From assembly GCA_015488215.1 (NCBI GenBank), contig WFOE01000091.1:1-38325 (forward strand): a stretch of 38,325 nucleotides of DNA, in the 5' to 3' direction. Positions 15,515 to 24,565 of the stretch are shown here, piece after piece. The translations under genes were made by a program, and so were the position numbers. Every line of letters starts with the position of its first letter. Positions within the stretch are counted from its first letter, which is position 1. Below the pieces are notes generated by a model that did not search any database, was not told the DNA's origin, and saw only the letters and a list, made by a program, of their open reading frames with translations. The DNA is from Planctomycetales bacterium (GTDB taxonomy: Bacteria; Planctomycetota; Planctomycetia; Pirellulales; S012-138).

Positions 15515-17323
15515 CTAGCGGCGGACCGGGGGAGGCTCTTGTTCCGGGGAATGGGCCACGGCGGGAGAAGTTGCCGACTCCGGCCCGACAAACAGCCAAT
15601 ATGCCCCTACGCGCAAGGGGCGCCGCGTTTTCCCGGCCGGGTGGCGCTGAAACGGTTGGGCGTATCGCTCGGGCACGACGGCTACGACCTGTTCGGGCAG
15701 CTCGGCGGCCACTTCATCCAGCAGCTTGCGTTGCGGAGGGCGGCGGCGCAATTGCTCCCGAAGCTCCGGCCGCAGATAGAAGACGAACGAGGCCACGCGT
15801 CCTTGGATGAACATCATCTGTTCCGGCAACGCGCCGCGGCGGTTGAAGTACTCGGCCAGTGGCTTGGCCGTCACCTTCTGGCTCAGCGGTGGGATGACCA
15901 CCGTCATTACGAAAGCCAGGTGCAAGGCCAGCGAAACATAGGCAGTGTGGAGGCTGCGGCGAAAGCTCCCTCGCCACCAGAACAGCAGCACCAGCCAGCC
16001 GCTCAAGGCGACGGGCAAGGCGAACAGATAGGCCTCGCCCCCCAAGCGAAAGCCGAATTTGCGCTCGACCACCGCCATGGCAGCGGGGAGGGCGACCGGC
16101 CCGATGGCACAGGAGAGCACCAGCGTCCACGCCAGCACCCGCCGGGCAAAGGGGGCCAGGCGGCCCCGGAACAGTCGGCTCCAGCCCACGGCGGCCAGCA
16201 TCGCCACGGCGGGAAACACCGGCCACAGATAGGTAACCAGCTTGGCCTTCGACAACGAAAAGAACGCCACGCCGCCAATTAGCCAACACCAGACCAACAC
16301 CAGGGCCCGGCGTGTGGTTCCTGGTTCGGCACCCGTGCCCGTTGTGGCAGCTCGCGAGCGGATCAGCCGCCACGATTCGACGGCTGTTGCCGGCAGATAG
16401 CAAATCCAGGGCAATCCCCCGCCCAGAAGCACCGGCAGGTAGTACCACCAAGGATGATGGCCGTGCCACTGCCGGGCGGTCAGATAGCCCAGAAAATGAC
16501 GCTGCACGAAGAAGTAGTACAGATAGCCGGGATTACGGAACTCCATGGCCACATACCACGGAGCGGCCACCAGAGCGGCCACCAGCAGGACGCCCACCCC
16601 CTGCAAGACGACTCGCCCGTGGAGCTGGCCTGTTAGCAGCAAGTAGCCGCCGAAGCCCACTCCCACCAGGGCCACGCCCACCAGCCCCTTGGTCAGTGCG
16701 GACATTCCCAAGGCAAATCCGGCAGCCAGGACGTAGCCGAGCTGGCGGGCTGTGGTGGCGGCGGTGTGCATGTGCCACAGGGCCAGGAGTGCCAGGTTGG
16801 TCCAGAGGACCAGGGCCACATCGTGAGCGGCCGCTTGCACCAGCGAGGCCGGCAGCACCATCGTGGCATAGCACAATCCGGCCAGAAAGCCGGTGCCGGA
16901 ATCGAACAGCCGCCGCCCGAGCCACGCGGTGCTCAACACGCCCAACAGGCCGAACAACAAGCCGGGCAGTCGCACGGCCGCTTCCTGCATTCCCAGCAGC
17001 CGCAAGGAGCTGGCCTGCACCCAGAAGTAGAAAATAGGTTTGTCCCAGAACGCATGTCCCAAAAGACGTGGCACGATCCAATCGCCCCGTTCCACTATCT
17101 CCTGGGCAATGCTGGCATGGAGTCCCTCGTCCGGATCCAGCAGCGGAATGTCGAGGCTCAACGGATAGAAAAACACCGCACCCAGCACGAACAGGGCCAC
17201 CAGGTAGTCTGTCCACCCTGGCCGAAAGGCTGGAAATAACCCGGGCTCCTCGGATTTCGATGGGGTCGAAACCGCGGCGGACGGGCAAGCGGATTGGGAA
17301 GGATCAACTGGCTGGTTGCTCAT
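15515..17323 (-). CDS. ArnT/PMT-type (GT39/GT83) integral membrane glycosyltransferase
   Basis: A 602-residue polytopic membrane protein of the dolichyl/undecaprenyl-phosphate sugar transferase superfamily. It should move a sugar from a polyprenyl-phosphate donor to lipid A, protein or another acceptor on the outer face of the inner membrane. The first external loop has the family's acidic motif DPDEG (63-67), then IAQEIVERGDWIVPRL and FWDKPIFYFW (92-101), which contact donor and metal in ArnT. About twelve hydrophobic helices follow and the C-terminal 110 residues form a soluble domain. The first 35 residues are Ser/Pro-rich and cytosolic. It converges with the FwdD-like gene and diverges from the histidine kinase. 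Donor and acceptor are unknown. Confidence 0.9.
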   Translation of the reverse strand: MSNQPVDPSQSACPSAAVSTPSKSEEPGLFPAFRPGWTDYLVALFVLGAVFFYPLSLDIPLLDPDEGLHASIAQEIVERGDWIVPRLLGHAFWDKPIFYFWVQASSLRLLGMQEAAVRLPGLLFGLLGVLSTAWLGRRLFDSGTGFLAGLCYATMVLPASLVQAAAHDVALVLWTNLALLALWHMHTAATTARQLGYVLAAGFALGMSALTKGLVGVALVGVGFGGYLLLTGQLHGRVVLQGVGVLLVAALVAAPWYVAMEFRNPGYLYYFFVQRHFLGYLTARQWHGHHPWWYYLPVLLGGGLPWICYLPATAVESWRLIRSRAATTGTGAEPGTTRRALVLVWCWLIGGVAFFSLSKAKLVTYLWPVFPAVAMLAAVGWSRLFRGRLAPFARRVLAWTLVLSCAIGPVALPAAMAVVERKFGFRLGGEAYLFALPVALSGWLVLLFWWRGSFRRSLHTAYVSLALHLAFVMTVVIPPLSQKVTAKPLAEYFNRRGALPEQMMFIQGRVASFVFYLRPELREQLRRRPPQRKLLDEVAAELPEQVVAVVPERYAQPFQRHPAGKTRRPLRVGAYWLFVGPESATSPAVAHSPEQEPPPVRR

Positions 17324-17679
17324 TGCAGGTTCCGAAGGCTTGCGTCCGGAGTGTCACGGCGCAGGGCGAGCCTGCTGCCGCGGCACTCCCAGGTCCCCTG
17401 GCTGGTGTGGTGGGCCTTCGAACCAAGGGCTGCGACTTTGCCCAAACCGGCTCTTGCCGTCCAGACCAATTCGAGAGGTAGCGGACAAAAACTGGCTCCG
17501 GTCCATCTGGGGCGAGAAACGACGGCGGCGAGGCCAAAACCGTTTTTCGGCTTCAATTCTTCCTTTGGCCGGGACGATAAAAAACAGCGGCAGCGCTACG
17601 AAACCGCTTGGAAATAGGACACATCGGCGCAGTCGAGGAAGCGCAGGCAATTTGGCCCTTTTGGGAACACCCGCCGACG
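17324..17679. other. Intergenic region between divergent glycosyltransferase and histidine kinase
   Basis: The 356 bases should carry both promoters. A GATAAA at about 17574-17579 could be a -10 for the kinase, without a convincing -35. No repeat of either family and no conserved-looking reading frame was seen here. Confidence 0.4.
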
Positions 17680-18507
17680 ATGAAGACGCCCAACCCTGGT
17701 ATTTCCGGCAACTCCCCTGCTGAAACTTTTCCCGGTGCCGCCGAGGAACGACAGCAGTTGCTGCAACAACTTCAGCAGTTGCAGCAGCGGCTCGTGCAGT
17801 CTCAGCGGCTTGTCAGCCTGGGAGAGCTGGTCGGCACGGTGGCCCACGAGTTCAACAACGTGCTGACGACCATCATCAACTACGCCAAGCTGGGACTGCG
17901 TCACGGGGACGAAGCGACGCGGGAAAAAGCGTTTCGGAAAATCCTGGACGCGGGGCAGCGGGCTTCGCGGATTACCCAGGGCGTGTTGGGGCTGGCACGT
18001 CGCAGCTCGGAACGCCGCGAGGCGGTTTCGCTGGAAAACCTGGTCGAAGACACCCTGTTTTTACTGGAGCGGGAGCTGAACAAGCATCGGGTTTCGGTAG
18101 AACGCTACTTTCGGCCCGCTCCCCAGGTCTGGATTAACCCCCAGCAAATCCAGCAAGTGCTGGTCAACCTGCTGGTCAACGCCAGGCAAGCCATGCCCAA
18201 CGGAGGCAGGGTCATCCTGAAAATTGAACAAGACCCGCAGCATGAATTTGTCAACCTGACGGTGCGCGACACGGGCGTGGGTATCCCACCGGAACGTCTG
18301 CCGCACATCTTCGAGCCGTTTTTCACCACGAAGCAGGGACCCGATGCCACCGGCAAAGGCGGAACCGGCCTGGGGCTGGCCATGTGCCGGGACATCATTC
18401 AAAAGCACAACGGGCGTATCCGGGTGGAGAGCACCGTCGGCAAGGGGACGGCGTTCACGTTACGACTGCCCGTAGCCGTGCCCGAAGAACAGAAAAAAGC
18501 CGGCTAA
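17680..18507 (+). CDS. Soluble sensor histidine kinase without visible sensor domain
   Basis: The product (275 aa) autophosphorylates on His and would pass phosphate to a response regulator. Residues 22-44 are a Gln/Leu coiled coil. The HisKA dimerisation helix follows with the phosphoacceptor H56 in VAHEFNNVL. The ATPase domain shows the N box (VLVNLLVNARQAM), G1 (RDTGVGIP), F box (FEPFFTTK) and G2 (GGTGLGLAM). No transmembrane or PAS segment is present, so the signal may arrive by a partner protein. The ATG at 17680 is preferred over an in-frame ATG at 17608 because homology-like sequence starts after it. No response regulator adjoins it, so it is an orphan kinase. Confidence 0.92.
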   Translation: MKTPNPGISGNSPAETFPGAAEERQQLLQQLQQLQQRLVQSQRLVSLGELVGTVAHEFNNVLTTIINYAKLGLRHGDEATREKAFRKILDAGQRASRITQGVLGLARRSSERREAVSLENLVEDTLFLLERELNKHRVSVERYFRPAPQVWINPQQIQQVLVNLLVNARQAMPNGGRVILKIEQDPQHEFVNLTVRDTGVGIPPERLPHIFEPFFTTKQGPDATGKGGTGLGLAMCRDIIQKHNGRIRVESTVGKGTAFTLRLPVAVPEEQKKAG

Positions 18508-18574
18508 AGCCTCTCCTTCCGAACATGCCTCGCCGCTGGGAAGAGGCTGGCCGTCGCGGAGCAGGGAGCCGCCG

Positions 18575-19969
18575 TCACGGTTGTTTGGCGGTTTGTTTCT
18601 TTTGGTTCTGGGAAGAACCGTCAATCCGCCGCACCACCTTGCCACGGCGATAGACGACGGTGAACTGCTTGCCTTCTTTGTCCCAGTAGGTCCACTCTCC
18701 TTCTTCTTCTCCGTCGAGGAACTGGCCCTGGGAGCGGAGTTGGCCGTTTTCGTACCATTCCTTCCACAGACCGTGCTGTTTTCCGTTGCGGTACTCGCCC
18801 TCGCGTTGTTTCTGTCCGCTGAGGAAGTAATACACCGCCGGACCGTGCTTTTGGTCTTGCTGGAAGTGTTCGACCCTGGCCACTTTTCCGTTGCTGTAGT
18901 AAGTAATCCAGCGGCCGGTCTTTTTCCCCTGGGCGTAAGTGCCCTGCTGGCGCAAGTTGCCCTGTTGGTCCCAGTGCTTGTATGGGCCGTCCCGTTTGCC
19001 GTTCCGCATGACCCATTCGTGTTCTTTTTTCCCGTCGGGATAGTAAGCCACGCGGGGACCGTGCTCTTGTCCGTTGCGGTGGTGGGCTTCCAGGACGAGG
19101 TTTCCTTCCTTGTCCCAGACTCGTTCGAGCCCGTCCTGCTTTCCTTTGCGGAAAGTGGCTTCGAAATTCAGCTTGCCGTTTTCGTACCACTGTCGGGCCA
19201 CTCCCTCGGCCAGCCCGTCGACGAAGGAAACCTGGGACATGAGCTTGCCGTTTTCGTAGTATTTTTTCCATTCGCCTGCCCGGCGCCCGGATTCCCAGCG
19301 TCCCGTTTCGCGCAATTGCCCGTTGGCATACCACACCCGAAACACGCCGTGACGCAAACCGCGGCGGTAGGGGATTTCGGCTTTCAACGTGCCGTTTTCG
19401 TGCCAGAGGCGAGCCACCCCCTCTTGCAAGTCCCGAACGAAATGCTCTTCGCGTTTAAGCTGCCCCGATTCGTAGTATTCCCGCCACGTTCCGTGTTTGA
19501 GCCACCCGATGGCCAAGTTGTCTTTACGCACATCGCCGCTGCGCACCGGAAAGGGCAGAAAGTAGCCTTCTTCCTTGAGCTGTCCCTTGGGATAAAACAC
19601 CTGCCACCGGGGCAGCCAGTACATCTGGTTCCACTGGGGCTGGAACTCTCCGACCCGAAGGTCCTCGGGGATCAAAAACCCTCGGCGTTTGAACACGGTG
19701 ACCTGGCCCAGCGTCCCTTGTTCGTTTTTTTCGTTGAAGACCAAGGGAGGCTGCAAATACCCGCTCCACCATCCGGCTGCCCAGCAGCCGCCCAGCAGCA
19801 CCAACACAAGCAACAACACGGCCAGCCGTTTGCGGGAAACGGTTTGCTCCGGCCGGGAAGAGTCGGCGCGTTGCGAGGCGGGCGGGACCGGAGCCGTTTC
19901 CACCGAAGAAGCGCTGTCCGAATCCACCGCAGCCATCATCCAGGCAGACCACCCAGGGAACCGGTGCAT
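18575..19969 (-). CDS. Membrane-anchored MORN-repeat protein
   Basis: The product (464 aa) has one transmembrane helix at about residues 47-70 (LAVLLLVLVLLGGCWAAGWW) after a Ser-rich cytosolic start. From about residue 110 to 450 it is built of about eleven repeats of 23-24 residues with the pattern YYENGKL...FxxGxxxG, the MORN-type/YwqK-like repeat. Such repeats form elongated beta sheets that bind proteins or lipids. The frame is open upstream to 20890, but only the part from the ATG at 19969 (GGAG eight bases before) resembles a protein. It converges with the histidine kinase. YwqK-family proteins are sometimes called antitoxins, but nothing here supports a toxin partner. Its partner and role are unknown. 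Confidence 0.88.
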   Translation of the reverse strand: MHRFPGWSAWMMAAVDSDSASSVETAPVPPASQRADSSRPEQTVSRKRLAVLLLVLVLLGGCWAAGWWSGYLQPPLVFNEKNEQGTLGQVTVFKRRGFLIPEDLRVGEFQPQWNQMYWLPRWQVFYPKGQLKEEGYFLPFPVRSGDVRKDNLAIGWLKHGTWREYYESGQLKREEHFVRDLQEGVARLWHENGTLKAEIPYRRGLRHGVFRVWYANGQLRETGRWESGRRAGEWKKYYENGKLMSQVSFVDGLAEGVARQWYENGKLNFEATFRKGKQDGLERVWDKEGNLVLEAHHRNGQEHGPRVAYYPDGKKEHEWVMRNGKRDGPYKHWDQQGNLRQQGTYAQGKKTGRWITYYSNGKVARVEHFQQDQKHGPAVYYFLSGQKQREGEYRNGKQHGLWKEWYENGQLRSQGQFLDGEEEGEWTYWDKEGKQFTVVYRRGKVVRRIDGSSQNQKKQTAKQP

Positions 19970-20479
19970 GAACGGGACTCCGTAGTCTTTCCTAAGACGT
20001 GCAAACCCATAAGAGCATGTCACAAAGCCCTCCGGGGCTGCTCCCATCCTCGGGCGTCGCACTTGCGGCCGGAAGTTTTGTGACAGCCTGTAAAACACTC
20101 CGCCCGGCTTTCTCCGTTCCCAGACCTCCTCAGTTTCCATTGTTGACCCCCGGCTCCCGATTGAGCAAGGTCCCAAGCCCCAAGAAAGCCGCTTTTTGCC
20201 TTCTGCCTTTCTGGGGCGCCAACGGCTTCGGGCAGCTTGCCGCTCTGGGCCTGGAGGGGCTGTCGCTGCCGATTTGCTTCCGGGCACGGTACGTCCCCTC
20301 TGCAGCGAAAGACCTGACCGGCCCCTGGAAAGATCGGCGTTGACCCGGTCCGGCGGATTAAGTAGCTGAAGCGATGCTCCTGGCCGGGGCGAGCTGGCAA
20401 TGGCAGCATCTCCCCGCCGGCCCGAGAAGATCGGGCAAAGTTCGTCAGGTTCGCCGCTGCCGGATGGAACCCAGAACCG
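19970..20479. other. Divergent intergenic region with one repeat element
   Basis: These 510 bases between the MORN gene and the TPR gene contain the family 2 inverted-repeat element at 20018-20085. A TTGACC (20340-20345) with 17-base spacing to TAGCTG (20363-20368) is a weak candidate promoter for the TPR gene. No convincing gene was seen in the rest. Confidence 0.5.
20018..20085. repeat. Inverted-repeat element family 2, intact copy
   Basis: A 68-base element starting TGTCACAAA and ending TTTGTGACA (perfect 9-base terminal inverted repeats), with a second inner CCGG/CCGG pair. The middle reads CTGCTCCCATCCTCGGG and GCACTTGCGGCC. It matches 9708-9790 along its length and 9899-9941 over its right half. 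No coding capacity is evident. Confidence 0.8.
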
Positions 20480-22930
20480 ATGGCCGACATGCCGCCGGGA
20501 TCGCAGAAAAACCAGCCCTCGGAACCCAAACGCGGCCGGTGGTTCAGGCGGCTTCCGGAACCGCTGCGCACCAGGCTGCGGCAGGCGGGACGCTGGGCGG
20601 CCCACCGCAAGTGGACCTTGCTGGCACTGTTCATCCTGGTCAGCGTGCCGCTGGTGCAAACCTGGGTCCTGGGTGTGCTCTTTCTGCCCAAGCCCCCGCA
20701 ACACTACGTCGAGCTGGCCTACAAAGCCCTGGAACGGGAAGACTGGCAAGCGGCCCAACGCGTGCTGGAGCGGACGCCTCGGGTTTACACCTATCCCGGC
20801 CCGTGGAGAAAGGACTTTTTGTTCATCCGGGCGGCCGTTGCGTATTACCGGGCCAAAGACTCCGGGCCGCCGGGGACCGAGTGGCGGCAAGCGTTACGGC
20901 ATCTGCGGATTTCCCAACAGGCAGGCTTTCCCCGCCGGTGGCAAGCCAAGGCGCTAAGCTGGCTAGTCGATTGTTACTTCCGGCTCGGGCGGTTGGACCG
21001 GGTTCTGGACGTGCTGGAACAAGCCCCCCAGCAGTCCGAGCTTTCCGCGGAAGCGTTGCTCCAGGGGCTCGAAGCCGCCCTTGGGCTCCATCCGCCGCGG
21101 GGGAAAGTGGTCGAACAACTGCTGGCTCTCCTGGCCAGCAAGCCCCTGTCCATGGAGCAACAGTACCGGTTGAAGCTGGCCCGGGCCCAGTGGCAGCTCT
21201 ATCGGGGTAAGCCCCACGCGGCGCTAGAGCGTCTCAAAGGTTTACCTCCCCAAGGGCAACTGGCCGCCAGAGCGGCCCTGCTGCGAGGAGAGGCTCTGTT
21301 AGAGTTGGCCCTCCGCTCCGATGGCCCTCAGCAAGAAAAAAACGCCCCGGACGCCGAACGCCTGCAAGCCGCCTACCAGGCGCTGAAACAAGCCCTGGCT
21401 CGGGATGGCCAAGGCCAACAAGTTACGGTGGCGGCGTTGTACCATCTGGGCCGCGTGCTTCGCCTGCAAGGCAAAATGCACGAAGCGGTTGCCACGTGGT
21501 TGCATCTCCGGGAGCAGCACGGCGAACATGTAGCCGCACGCGCCGCCTCGTGGCAGTTGGCCAGGCTCTTTGCCCAACAGGGCCAGTGGCCCGAGGCGCT
21601 GGACATGTGGGCCGACCTGGCCCAGCAGGCCGAACAGCTCGAGCAACCCAACCCCTACCTGACCCATGAACAAGCCCGTGCCGACGTCCTGGCCGCCCAC
21701 GACCAACTGCTAGCCCAAGGCCGATTTGCCGAAGCGGTGCGGCACCTGAAAGCCGTCGAGCCGCTCATCGGCCAGGTGGAGCGGTTGCTGCGGGAAGCCA
21801 GAACCTACGAGCGTTGGGCTCAGAGCACGCAGGCGGATCCCCAGGCCGATCCTCAGCAGCAGCGGCGTCAACTGCGGCTGCGGCTTTTGCGGTTCTATCG
21901 GGCCGGGTTGGCTTGGGCCCGTCTAGCCACAAGGCGCTTCGATACGGCCGAATACCCCGACGACCTGTGGCGCGCGGCCGAAGCTTTCTTGCAAGCCCGA
22001 CGCTACGATTTGGTGTTGCGGGTGCTGGCCGTCTATCGCCGGGCAGTGGAGCCCAACCCGCGCGAAGTGGAAACCGCCGTGCTGGCCGCCACGTGCCATC
22101 TGGCTCGCAACAAGCCCCAGCAGGCCCTGGACGTGCTGCGCCCGGTGCTTGAGGAAGTGAGCAACCACCCGCTGCTGTTTTCGGCCCGGCTGCTCGGGGC
22201 CGAGGCCCACGTACAACTGGACCAGTGGCCGGAGGCCCAACGGCTGCTGGAAGAAAACCTCTACGGCGGGCATCTCAGCCCCGAGAGCGTCGAGTGGCGG
22301 CAATCGCTGTTCCGACTCGGCTGGCTGCATTACGTACAGGGGCAGTGGGATTCGGCCATCCTCCGCCTGGAAGAAGCCGTGGCCCGCTACCCCCAAGTAC
22401 CCGAAGCCCTGCGCGCCCGCTACCAACTGGCTCAGGCTTATTACCAAAACGCCCGAAAGCAGCGGGCGGTGATTGACGGGTTGCGTTTGGCCTCGGGCCG
22501 GGAGACAGCCGCCCGTAAGGTAACGCTTCAGTTGCAAATGGCGCGCGACCATTTCATGCAGGTGCTGGCCCAACTCCACCAGCGGCGCAGCACCAAGCGG
22601 CCCGACCCGGAAGAAGAACTCATCTACTTGAACTCCCTGTTCGCATTGGCCCAGATTCACCGCGACCTGGGACATCCCGAGGACGCCATTGCCACCTATC
22701 TGGAACTGACGCGGGTGTTCGGCTCCTGGCCCGCGGTGCTGGAAGCCTACGTGCAACTGGCCGACCTGTACCAGAGCCTGCAGCGTTATCGGGAAGCCAA
22801 AGCCGCGGTGGCCCAGGCGCAGCGGGCACTGAAACAACTGCCGGCCGAAGCCCCTTTCCGCCAGCAAACCACCCGCACCCGGCAGCAATGGACCGACTAC
22901 CTGAGCTGGCTGTTGCAAGCGATTCCCTGA
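20480..22930 (+). CDS. Large membrane-anchored TPR protein
   Basis: An 816-residue protein with a basic, Pro-rich cytosolic start and one helix at about 47-70 (WTLLALFILVSVPLVQTWVL). The rest is alpha-helical repeats of the tetratricopeptide kind, for example HYVELAYKALEREDWQAAQR near 75, and VEWRQSLFRLGWLHYVQGQW and ATYLELTRVFGSWPAVLEAY later on. A short QADPQADPQQQ low-complexity insert interrupts the array near residue 455. Such proteins usually act as scaffolds in the envelope. It is the first gene of a plus-strand run that ends in flgB, with only 44 bases to the next gene, so a link to flagellar assembly is possible but not shown. Confidence 0.88.
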   Translation: MADMPPGSQKNQPSEPKRGRWFRRLPEPLRTRLRQAGRWAAHRKWTLLALFILVSVPLVQTWVLGVLFLPKPPQHYVELAYKALEREDWQAAQRVLERTPRVYTYPGPWRKDFLFIRAAVAYYRAKDSGPPGTEWRQALRHLRISQQAGFPRRWQAKALSWLVDCYFRLGRLDRVLDVLEQAPQQSELSAEALLQGLEAALGLHPPRGKVVEQLLALLASKPLSMEQQYRLKLARAQWQLYRGKPHAALERLKGLPPQGQLAARAALLRGEALLELALRSDGPQQEKNAPDAERLQAAYQALKQALARDGQGQQVTVAALYHLGRVLRLQGKMHEAVATWLHLREQHGEHVAARAASWQLARLFAQQGQWPEALDMWADLAQQAEQLEQPNPYLTHEQARADVLAAHDQLLAQGRFAEAVRHLKAVEPLIGQVERLLREARTYERWAQSTQADPQADPQQQRRQLRLRLLRFYRAGLAWARLATRRFDTAEYPDDLWRAAEAFLQARRYDLVLRVLAVYRRAVEPNPREVETAVLAATCHLARNKPQQALDVLRPVLEEVSNHPLLFSARLLGAEAHVQLDQWPEAQRLLEENLYGGHLSPESVEWRQSLFRLGWLHYVQGQWDSAILRLEEAVARYPQVPEALRARYQLAQAYYQNARKQRAVIDGLRLASGRETAARKVTLQLQMARDHFMQVLAQLHQRRSTKRPDPEEELIYLNSLFALAQIHRDLGHPEDAIATYLELTRVFGSWPAVLEAYVQLADLYQSLQRYREAKAAVAQAQRALKQLPAEAPFRQQTTRTRQQWTDYLSWLLQAIP

Positions 22931-22974
22931 AGCGTTTTCGCCGTGGCACACCAGCCCGGAAAGGAACTTCCGCG

Positions 22975-23418
22975 ATGGCCGTCAAAGACCCTCGCCTGGC
23001 TCTGGCCCAAAAACGCGTGCAAGCCCTGGACCATCTGCACCAGTGCACCAGCCGCCAGGCAGAGCTAATCCGCCAAGGCGACCTGGACGGACTGCTGGCG
23101 CTGCTGCAAGGCGAGAAGCAGCGGGCGCTGCTCCTCTGGGGCCAGATAGAAAAGCAGTGGAAAACGGCCGCCCAGGACGACCGGCCCTGGCCGGATGCGG
23201 GCCAGCACCGGCTCTACCGGGAACAGGTACAACGGGGCCACGAGCTGCTGGAGCGAATCGTCCACCTGGAGCAACAGTGCCAGCAGCACATGCACGCGCG
23301 TCGCCAGGAACTTTCCGCCCAGATGCAGCAGGCCAATCGGGCCAACCAGGCGGCCCAGGCTTACACTGGGCAACCGCAGCCAGCCAGCGGGCAACTGGAC
23401 TTGCTTTCCGACGCCTGA
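22975..23418 (+). CDS. Coiled-coil protein resembling FlgN/FliT flagellar export chaperones
   Basis: The product (147 aa) is almost entirely helical, with a pattern like the FlgN/FliT family: repeated heptads, a QGDLDGLLALLQGEKQRALL segment near 42-61, a second helix pair at about 80-125 and a Gln-rich tail. FlgN chaperones bind hook-associated proteins before export. Sequence alone is weak for this family because they are poorly conserved. Context helps: next come an FlrB/FlrC-like pair and flgB. The ATG at 22975 has AAGGAA nine bases upstream; the frame is open from 22888 but that part overlaps the TPR gene. Confidence 0.7.
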   Translation: MAVKDPRLALAQKRVQALDHLHQCTSRQAELIRQGDLDGLLALLQGEKQRALLLWGQIEKQWKTAAQDDRPWPDAGQHRLYREQVQRGHELLERIVHLEQQCQQHMHARRQELSAQMQQANRANQAAQAYTGQPQPASGQLDLLSDA

Positions 23419-23503
23419 GTCCCTATGAGAACCAAGCGGCCGCTTGCGCAAGTGGCCCGCCCCAAGCCCACGGTACGGATTGCCCGTGCGGAGAACCTTC
23501 CCG

Positions 23504-24412
23504 ATGGAACCCGGCAACGAATCTCCCCGACTGCAAAGGTTTCAGCCGGAGGAACCCCCTTTCCCTGGACGCGGCTCCGCCCCGGCCGAGCATCTGGAGC
23601 CGGTGCTGGCCGCCTGGTACGAAGCCACGGTCAAGCTAGAGCGGACTCACCGCTTGCTGCAAGCCGAAGTGCGGCGGCTTTCCGAGGAGCTGGCCGCCAA
23701 GAATCGCCAACTGCAACGCAAAACCCGGCTGGAAGACCTGGGCCGGATGGCTTCGCACGTGGCCCACGAAGTCCGCAACTCGCTGGTGCCGCTGACGCTC
23801 TATGTGAGCCTGCTCCGCCGCCACACGGCTCAGGACGCCGCTTGCCAGGAGCTACTGGACAAAATGCAAGGAGCCCTGACCGGATTGGACGCCATGGTGC
23901 AAGACCTGCTGCATTTCGCCGCCGACCGCCGGCCCCAGTGCCAGCCGGTGGAGGTGGCCCCGGTGGTTCGCCGATTGTGCGAGGACTTGGCCCCTCAGTT
24001 TCAGGCCCAAGGCATCGACCTGGTGCTGGACCTGCCGGAGGGGGCTTGCGTTTGGGCCGACCCGGACATGTTCCGCCGCGCGGTGCTCAACCTGCTCTTT
24101 AACGCCCTGGATGCGATGCCCGACGGCGGCACCGTCTCCGTCACCGCGGTGGAAACTCCCCACGGACTGGAACTGGAAGTGGCCGACACCGGGCCGGGGC
24201 TTTCCGACGAGGCTCGCCGCCGGGCCTTCGAGCCGTTTTTCAGCACCAAAAGCAACGGAACCGGCTTGGGGCTGGCCATCGTGGCCCACATCCTGGAACA
24301 ACATCACGGAAGTGTGCTGGCCTGCAACTGCCCGGAAGGGGGAGCCGCCTTTACGCTGCGGTTTCCGCCGATGCCCCAGCCGGCGGAGCTTCCTCTGGCA
24401 AGAGCCGCATGA
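23504..24412 (+). CDS. FlrB/FleS-like histidine kinase
   Basis: The product (302 aa) is a soluble histidine kinase. A Pro-rich start is followed by a coiled coil (about 38-75, LERTHRLLQAEVRRLSEEL), the HisKA helix with H88 in MASHVAHEVRNSLVPL, and a HATPase domain with the N box (NLLFNALDAM), G1 (ADTGPGL), F box (FEPFFSTK) and G2 (GTGLGLAI). The HEVRNSL form and the coiled coil directly before it match the kinases that pair with flagellar sigma-54 activators. The ATG at 23504 has GGAGAA 11 bases upstream. It precedes its presumed partner regulator by 153 bases in the same direction. Input signal unknown. Confidence 0.9.
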   Translation: MEPGNESPRLQRFQPEEPPFPGRGSAPAEHLEPVLAAWYEATVKLERTHRLLQAEVRRLSEELAAKNRQLQRKTRLEDLGRMASHVAHEVRNSLVPLTLYVSLLRRHTAQDAACQELLDKMQGALTGLDAMVQDLLHFAADRRPQCQPVEVAPVVRRLCEDLAPQFQAQGIDLVLDLPEGACVWADPDMFRRAVLNLLFNALDAMPDGGTVSVTAVETPHGLELEVADTGPGLSDEARRRAFEPFFSTKSNGTGLGLAIVAHILEQHHGSVLACNCPEGGAAFTLRFPPMPQPAELPLARAA

Positions 24413-24565
24413 CGCGGTCGCCCACGTGCGACCGGCCGTCCCGGGCCTCCGGACGGAAAGGTCAGCCAGAGCCGCTCCGCTTGCCGCCCAATGGGTGCCA
24501 GAGGCCCAAGCACCGCCGGTCCCTGAGCCAAATCCCCAGCTTCCTCCAACGGTTCGTCGCATCCC

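Noticed and set aside
18575-19969. Antitoxin of a toxin-antitoxin system, as YwqK-type repeats are sometimes named
   Set aside because: The protein is large and membrane-anchored and has no small toxin-like neighbour.
18581-20083. 500-codon plus-strand open frame opposite the MORN gene
   Set aside because: Regular Leu/Phe/Val-rich repeats arise as the mirror of the MORN repeats; the minus frame has the family pattern, membrane helix and ribosome site.
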